Part shown: one piece after another, positions 59,431-64,000 of the stretch
Position numbering within the stretch: the first letter of the stretch is position 1
Layout: the number at the start of each line of letters is the position of its first letter
Notes under the pieces: generated by a model
Seen by the model: only the letters and a program-made list of their open reading frames with translations
Databases searched by the model: none
What the model was told of the DNA's origin: nothing
Assembly: GCF_007990715.1 (NCBI RefSeq)
Contig: NZ_BJWY01000017.1
Location: 1 to 64,000 of the forward strand
DNA from: Nocardia seriolae NBRC 15557
GTDB lineage: Bacteria > Actinomycetota > Actinomycetes > Mycobacteriales > Mycobacteriaceae
Reading direction: 5' to 3'
DNA: 64,000 bases
Translations under genes and position numbers: made by a program

Positions 59431-60312
59431 GACTCCTCCACCCGACTCACCACCGTCCGACCCAGACCCCGTCCGGCTCCCCCCCGAACCCTGCCCGCCC
59501 CCCGCCCCCCGCACCAGAGTCCGTCGACACCCCCGCCGGGACCAACGTCACCGCCCGACTCCGCGACACCGATTGCGTTGTCTCCCCGCCGACGCGGTCA
59601 CCCTCACTCTCAACAAGATGAACCACGCGGACCAGGTGCCATGTCAGCATCATGGTCTGGACAACCCTCGTAACGAGGTCAGGATCCATCAGCCACCGAA
59701 CTGGAATGCGGTCACCAACGTTCCGCCGGAATCCCGACGCCATGAAGCCTTCCGCCCGCCCTCAGCCACTACAACCCATATCCCGAACGTCGAGTGGCAC
59801 AAAATACGTGACGAATCGGACGAAATCTCTGGAAACTGTGCCACTCGGTGACCGGATCGGGCAGTGGGGCAGGGGGATTCGCTGCTGGTGGATGTGATGC
59901 GATGGGGTCGGGTCTGTGGATGCTCGGTGGACCGAGGCAACTCGGGCCGTTCCGGGTGTCCGCTTGTCGCCGATGAGAGCGAGGTCAGTGCTCGGCATTC
60001 GCGGTCATCCGTGGCGTGACCACCAGCGCCGCTTCGGCTTGTCCGGACCGCGCCTGGGACTGTGCGACACCGTCCAAGAACAGCCGTACACCGCCCGCTT
60101 TGTAGGTATCGGGTGCCTCGCTGGCCGAAGATCGCGGTGGATGAAGCGTGGAGTCCGAGTTTTCCGAAGTCTCGCAACAACTCTCGAACGCGTTCGTATT
60201 CATCGTCGCGCTCGTCCAGGTCGCCCGGAGCTCGGATGACCGGACGCACCGAGCCTGGGCAAACAGACTGGCATGCCGATACACGATGTCGGTGACGCCG
60301 AGCGTGAGACAG
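59431..60312. other. unassigned, probably decayed region
   Basis: About 880 bases hold only short overlapping frames on both strands with no recognisable domain or ribosome site. The stretch 59640-59870 is clearly lower in GC than the surroundings, and codon-position bias is weak. A minus-strand frame reading PGDLDERDDEYERVRELLRD around 60200 looks protein-like but has no plausible continuation. I see no gene I can support; it reads as eroded or foreign sequence. Confidence 0.45.
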
Positions 60313-60555
60313 CTATGGCTGGTCGCCGCGTAGACGGCGCTTCAGGTCGCGCAGCCGTACCTCCTCGATCGGCTCGGGAGGCGTTGCGCGATAGGCGGGA
60401 TCGAGCGGGCGGAGTCGGACCTGATGGCCTTGATGAGTGTGGTGGACGACCTCGAACTCGGTGACGGTGCCGACCACCGGCCAGTGGTCGGCCGAGTCAA
60501 GAAGGTTCAGCACGTCGACGAATCCGGTTGGCGGCTGCCCCAAGTCGACGAACAA
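60313..60555 (-). pseudogene. fragment of an S1-like small protein
   Basis: The frame reads LFVDLGQPPTGFVDVLNLLD, HWPVVGTVTEFEVVHHTHQG, QVRLRPLDPAYRA to a stop at 60313. VDLGxPPxGFVD followed by VGTVTEFEV resembles the second half of an S1/OB-fold RNA-binding domain seen in small actinobacterial proteins. The first strands (the usual GxVxxVxxFGV part) are missing, and the only start would be TTG 60555. It abuts the short SnoaL-like 5' fragment, so it is probably one half of a recombination scar. Confidence 0.45.
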
Positions 60556-60557
60556 CC

Positions 60558-60644
60558 CTATGGTGCCCGGTCGCGCGTGACGGCCAGCTCGTCCTCGAGC
60601 AGCGACAGGCGATTTTCGAGGGCGGCGAGACGTTCTTCGATCAT
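60558..60644 (-). pseudogene. 5' remnant of a SnoaL-like gene
   Basis: ATG 60644 behind AAGGAC opens a 28-codon frame, MIEERLAALENRLSLLEDEL then AVTRDRAP and TAG. This is the standard coiled first helix of SnoaL-like (NTF2-fold) proteins, which normally continues with RxIASYGPLVD. It starts 13 bases after the LLM oxidoreductase stop, as the third gene of that operon, and is cut off at about 60560. Confidence 0.5.
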
Positions 60645-60657
60645 GAGAGTCCTTCTG

Positions 60658-61497
60658 CTACCGGAGGTGACGGTCGGCGAGTGCGCGCAATGCGGCGAGT
60701 TGCTCGCAGTAGTGCGCGGCGTCGGTCGCTCGCACCGTGCAGGTCAGGTGGGTGGCCCCGGCCTCGCGCAGCGCTGTGAGCCGGCGCAGCGAATCCGCTT
60801 CGTCGCCTTGCGGATCCAGTGCGACGCCGGGTGTGAGCACGATGTCGAAGCCCGCGGGCACGGTGACCGTGGCCAGCAGATCCGCGATCTGGTCGGCCTT
60901 CAGCCCGAACGGCACCCATCCGGTGCCCAGTGTCAGCGCCCGGCGCAGGGACCGGCGCGTGCGCCCGCCGACCCAGATCGGCACCGTGGTGCGCACGGCG
61001 TGCGGTTCGAGCACGAAGTCCTCGACCTCATGCCGTCCCCACGCCCGCCGCAGCCGTGTCAGCGCCGCGTCGCCCAGCGCGCCGCGGTCCTCCCAGGCCG
61101 CGCCGAGCAGCGCGAATTCCTCGGTGAGAGAACCGACTCCGACGCCGAGCACCACCCGCCCGCCGCTGAGCCGGTCGAGCGTCCCGTAGCTCTTGGCCAG
61201 CGCCAGCGGATGGTGGTACCCGAGCACCAGCACCGATGTGGCCAGCCGGATCCGGCTGGTGTGCGCCGCCAGATAGGACAGTGTGGCGAGCGGATCCCAA
61301 TAGGTCGCGCCCCGCGTCTGGGCCGCCGCCGCGGGCACCCCGACGTGGTCGGAGCAGGTGAGATGGTCGAACCCGAGTTCGTCCGCGGCCCTGGCGATCC
61401 GGGTCAGTTCCTCGGGCCCGGCCGTGGCCTCCCACGCCGACGCGATCCCGGGCACCTGCACGACAATGGGCGTCGACAGCCCGAGTCGCACTGTCAT
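60658..61497 (-). CDS. LLM-class F420-dependent oxidoreductase
   Basis: The 279-residue luciferase-like (TIM-barrel) protein has ELGFDHLTCSDHVGVP, RIRLATSVLVLGYHHPLALA, LDRLSGGRVVLGVGVG and VPIWVGGRTRRSLRRALTLG, the features of F420-dependent oxidoreductases. ATG 61497 overlaps the SDR stop (ATGA), so the two are translationally coupled. The pair faces a TetR gene and probably forms a degradation step for a hydrophobic substrate; the actual substrate is unknown. Confidence 0.92.
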   Translation of the reverse strand: MTVRLGLSTPIVVQVPGIASAWEATAGPEELTRIARAADELGFDHLTCSDHVGVPAAAAQTRGATYWDPLATLSYLAAHTSRIRLATSVLVLGYHHPLALAKSYGTLDRLSGGRVVLGVGVGSLTEEFALLGAAWEDRGALGDAALTRLRRAWGRHEVEDFVLEPHAVRTTVPIWVGGRTRRSLRRALTLGTGWVPFGLKADQIADLLATVTVPAGFDIVLTPGVALDPQGDEADSLRRLTALREAGATHLTCTVRATDAAHYCEQLAALRALADRHLR

Positions 61498-62306
61498 CGT
61501 GTCACCCGCTCCGGTAGTCCCATGAGCCGCCGCATGCCGCGGTCGGCGCGGAGCACCGCCGCCGCCCGATCCGGGTCGTTACCGCGCGCGGCCCCCGCCT
61601 CGTTGCCGGACGCGATGTGGACGGGACCGCACCCGAGCCGCGAAAGTCCTTCGCGTGCCACGTCATCGGGTTCCGACACGGTCATCCCGGGCGCGTCGAA
61701 ATCGAGTCCGGCCCGCTCCATGGCGGGCGTGCGGGTCACGCCGAGTACCAGTTCCAGTACGTCCACCCCGGACTCGCGAAGCTCGCGCCACAGGCTTTCG
61801 GCGAAGATCCGCCCGAACGCCTTCACACCGCCGTACACGCTGTGATGCTGCGATCCCAGGTACCCGGCCAGTGATCCGACCAGCAGAATCCCGCCCCGGC
61901 CACGCGCTTTCATGGCTCGCCCGAAGTGGTGGATCAGCCCGAGCGGCGTGGTGATGTTCAAATCGATGAACTGCCCGAACGCGCCCAGATCCCCGTCCAC
62001 GAAGGGCGCGCTGTGGGTGTTGGCCCCGGCATTGAGCACCAGCAGCCCGACTTCCACGTCGGCGAGGGCGGCGACGATCTCGCCCACCGCGTCGGCGGCC
62101 GTCAGATCGAGTGCGAGCGTGCGCACCTCGACCCCCAGCGCCCGGCATTCCGCGGCGGTCGCGGCGAGCGGTTCGGCCCGGCGCGCCACCAGCAGCAGCG
62201 CGATTCCGGCCGCGGCGAGCTCCACCGCGAACGACCGCCCCACCCCTTCCGATCCTCCGGTGACAACCGCCCACGGCCCATAGCGCCGTGAATCCACATG
62301 GTTCAT
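61494..62306 (-). CDS. short-chain dehydrogenase/reductase
   Basis: The 270-residue SDR has cofactor loop TGGSEGVGRSFA, NAGANTH, catalytic Ser in VGSLAGYLGS and YGGVK (Tyr-x-x-x-Lys). ATG 62306 has GAGGAAG 6 bases upstream. ARR after the second strand suggests NADP preference. It is first gene of an operon with the LLM oxidoreductase, and divergent from a TetR gene with a 20-bp palindrome in between. Frames extending the start upstream are not supported. Confidence 0.93.
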   Translation of the reverse strand: MNHVDSRRYGPWAVVTGGSEGVGRSFAVELAAAGIALLLVARRAEPLAATAAECRALGVEVRTLALDLTAADAVGEIVAALADVEVGLLVLNAGANTHSAPFVDGDLGAFGQFIDLNITTPLGLIHHFGRAMKARGRGGILLVGSLAGYLGSQHHSVYGGVKAFGRIFAESLWRELRESGVDVLELVLGVTRTPAMERAGLDFDAPGMTVSEPDDVAREGLSRLGCGPVHIASGNEAGAARGNDPDRAAAVLRADRGMRRLMGLPERVTR

Positions 62307-62371
62307 CGTGACTTCCTCACCGGTGAGTTCGAACTCGGCCGCCTTCAGTTCTACAAACTTCCGCCCGGAAA

Positions 62372-62391
62372 AACTAGAGTCAATTCTAGTT
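62372..62391. promoter_or_regulatory. TetR operator
   Basis: AACTAGA-GTCAAT-TCTAGTT is a perfect 7-bp dyad with a 6-base centre in the 105-base gap between the SDR and TetR genes, 20 bases before the TetR start. It is the only strong palindrome there. Confidence 0.7.
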
Positions 62392-62411
62392 ATCGAACAG
62401 AAGGTGGACCG

Positions 62412-63047
62412 ATGCCCCGCATCCAGGACTCCCGCGCTCCCGGCCGCGTCTCGACGGTCCGGCAGCTGGAACGCCAGCGCGCGATCCTGGGTTCGGCCGC
62501 CCGCCTCGGCGCGGAGCACGGCCTCGAGCGGGTGCAGATGAGCGAGGTCGCCCAGTCCGCGGGCGTCGCCCTGGGCACCCTGTACCGCTACTATCCGTCG
62601 AAGAATCACCTGTTCGCGGCGGTGCTGGATGGTGCGATCCGCGATTTGCCGCCCCCGTCGGCCGTTCCCGGTGATCCCGTCACCGGCGCCGGCGAGTTCC
62701 TCGGCCACGCCATCGGCGAACTACTCCACCGCCCGCGGCTGGCCCGCGCGATGCTGGTGTCGATGAACGCGGTCCGCGCGGAAGATCATGCCCCGCAACC
62801 GGATCCCGCGGGTGCGGGCTGCACCGCGGCGCTCGACACCGACCGCACCATGCCCGAACGCATCCTCGCCGCCGCGGGCATCACCGATCCCACCGACGAG
62901 GACCACCGTCTGGCCCGCCTCCTCGAACAATGCGTCTACGGCATCCTCACCTGGACCATCGCCGGTCGCCTGACCGCCGATCAGGCTCGCTCCGACACCC
63001 TTCGCGCGTGCGAGTTGCTCCTCGCGCCCTGGCGGCAATCCCGCTGA
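62412..63047 (+). CDS. TetR-family regulator (KstR-like HTH)
   Basis: ATG 62412 follows AAGGTGGA. The 211-residue protein has an HTH reading RQLERQRAILGSAARLGAEH, VQMSEVAQSAGVALGTLYRY, YPSKNHLFAAV, which resembles KstR, the cholesterol-catabolism repressor, in its N-terminal part. The C-terminal domain contains LARLLEQCVYGILTWTIAGR. It is expected to repress the divergent SDR-LLM operon and itself through the palindrome at 62372. A steroid or terpenoid-like ligand is only a guess from the HTH and the enzymes. Confidence 0.9.
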   Translation: MPRIQDSRAPGRVSTVRQLERQRAILGSAARLGAEHGLERVQMSEVAQSAGVALGTLYRYYPSKNHLFAAVLDGAIRDLPPPSAVPGDPVTGAGEFLGHAIGELLHRPRLARAMLVSMNAVRAEDHAPQPDPAGAGCTAALDTDRTMPERILAAAGITDPTDEDHRLARLLEQCVYGILTWTIAGRLTADQARSDTLRACELLLAPWRQSR

Positions 63048-63072
63048 CCACCGGATTGCCCTTGCGGGTGGG

Positions 63073-64000
63073 TCAGCCGACTCGGCGGTAGGGCTGTTGA
63101 TTGCGGCGGTCGAGGTTGGTGCCGGGCCAGGGGGGTTTGCGGAGTTGTTTGTCCACGGCGTTGATCACTTCGGGGACACCGATTCTGAGGAGTCCGGGGT
63201 CGGGGGAGTCGGCGTCGGGGTTGCCGGTCTGACCGGCCCAGAGGACGGCGTGGCGGCCGAGGAGGTGCGGGGGTGGGCCGGAGCGGCTGGGTGGGGTGGG
63301 ACCGAACAGGAGGACGGTGCGGGTGCCGAAAGCCGTTGCCAGGTGGGCTACTCCGGTGTCGCCGCAGATGACCAGGTCGGCTTCGGCGACGGTGGCGGCC
63401 AGTTCGATGAGGTTCTGCTGGCCCGCGAGGACTCGCGCCGGTGCGAGTCCCGCGCGGGCGGCGACGCCGAGCACGGTCTCGCGGTCGGGTTCGTCGCCGG
63501 TCAGCACGACTTCGCGGCCCTGGACCAGCAGGTGGCGCACGACCGCGGCGAAGCGGTCGGGGGGCCAGCGGCGGGCGGGGGCGCCCGCGCCGATGTGCAC
63601 GACCACGGCTTCGCGGTGGCTGGTGGTGGCGACCGGGGGGACCAGGCCCAGGTTGCGGCGGTCGGCGGTGATGCCGTCGAATTCGAGCAGGTGGCACCAG
63701 CGGTCGACGTCGTGCATGTCGGGCTGCCAGTCGGGGCCGGCCAGGTCCGGGAACGCCGGATTACGGTAGCTGAGAATGCGTTCGGGCCGGGTGCGGGCCA
63801 GCTCGACGATGCCCTCGGTGCCCGCGCCGTGCAGGTTGACCGCGAGCGCGGGGTGCTCACCGTCCCAGCGCAGCCCGAGGGGGTCGGTGACGGGGACCAT
63901 CTCGTCGACGGAGGCGATGAGATCGACGATCGGTTTGAGGCGGTGGGGTGCGGCGAGGGCGATGTGGTCTGCGGGCCGGGCCCGGCGCAACGCGCGCAAC
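63073..64000 (-). CDS. GT9-family glycosyltransferase (heptosyltransferase-like), partial
   Basis: The frame is open to the right edge, so the N-terminus lies outside the window; 308 residues are visible. Family features are HIGAGAPARRWPPDRFAAVV, VVLTGDEPDRETVLGVAARA, ADLVICGDTGVAHLATAFGT and TVLLFGPTPPSRSGPP, the nucleotide-sugar-binding half of ADP-heptose:LPS heptosyltransferase-like (GT9) enzymes. In actinobacteria such enzymes have no LPS to modify, so the acceptor is unknown, perhaps a cell-wall glycan. The stop is at 63073-63075, convergent with the TetR gene. Confidence 0.88.
   Translation of the reverse strand, partial: LRALRRARPADHIALAAPHRLKPIVDLIASVDEMVPVTDPLGLRWDGEHPALAVNLHGAGTEGIVELARTRPERILSYRNPAFPDLAGPDWQPDMHDVDRWCHLLEFDGITADRRNLGLVPPVATTSHREAVVVHIGAGAPARRWPPDRFAAVVRHLLVQGREVVLTGDEPDRETVLGVAARAGLAPARVLAGQQNLIELAATVAEADLVICGDTGVAHLATAFGTRTVLLFGPTPPSRSGPPPHLLGRHAVLWAGQTGNPDADSPDPGLLRIGVPEVINAVDKQLRKPPWPGTNLDRRNQQPYRRVG

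Overview
The window is high-GC actinobacterial DNA and looks like chromosome of a Nocardia-like member of the Mycobacteriales/Corynebacteriales. The reasons are the frequent GTG/TTG starts, a fused CobIJ, RbpA, an lnt/rbpA/fxsA neighbourhood that I recall from mycobacteria, a dimethylargininase paired with an Lrp regulator, many F420-type oxidoreductase and TetR/MarR genes, and a giant NRPS. The genus is an inference from gene content. No rRNA, tRNA or CRISPR array was seen.

Left part (0-14 kb): a secreted hydrolase, a secreted trypsin-like protease and two regulators lead into a split set of aerobic (oxygen-dependent) cobalamin genes. cobH and cobIJ are one translationally coupled pair, cobG stands alone, and cobN (TTG start) lies behind a recognisable cobalamin riboswitch. 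An Lrp/ddaH divergon with a phased operator lies between them.

Middle left (14-33.6 kb): housekeeping and regulatory genes (methionine aminopeptidase with an XRE partner, HtrA-like protease, TldD/TldE, TauE-like permease, a two-component pair, FxsA, a toxin-antitoxin pair, amidohydrolase, Lnt) are interleaved with decaying genes. These include a PPOX enzyme with an in-frame TGA, two broken DHA2-type MFS transporters and a MarR remnant. Several divergent promoters carry twin palindromes that read as autoregulatory operators.

Centre (33.6-49.6 kb): a single 4588-residue NRPS (C-A-T x4, then TE) is translationally coupled to a DrrA/DrrB-like ABC exporter. Module 1 is EntF-like, with a clear serine code (DVWHFSLVDK). 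Adenylation domain 4 has lost the conserved Asp of the YRTGD motif (Tyr instead), and condensation domain 4 carries a 4 x 21-bp in-frame tandem repeat next to its catalytic motif. The cassette sits between lnt and rbpA, which are close neighbours in mycobacteria as I recall them.

Right part (49.6-64 kb): a deletion scar fuses a headless SnoaL gene and a headless GAF-LuxR gene. After rbpA comes a TnpB-only transposon element sitting in the rbpA promoter region. Then follow membrane and cell-wall genes, two ArsR-type regulators (one divergent from an ArsI/CadI dioxygenase with twin operators), a serine hydrolase, a decayed patch at 59.4-60.6 kb, an SDR-LLM oxidoreductase operon facing a TetR gene, and a GT9 glycosyltransferase cut by the window edge.

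A recurrent theme is loss of the 5' ends of divergent gene pairs, clear at about 20.63 and 49.97 kb, which leaves back-to-back 3' remnants.
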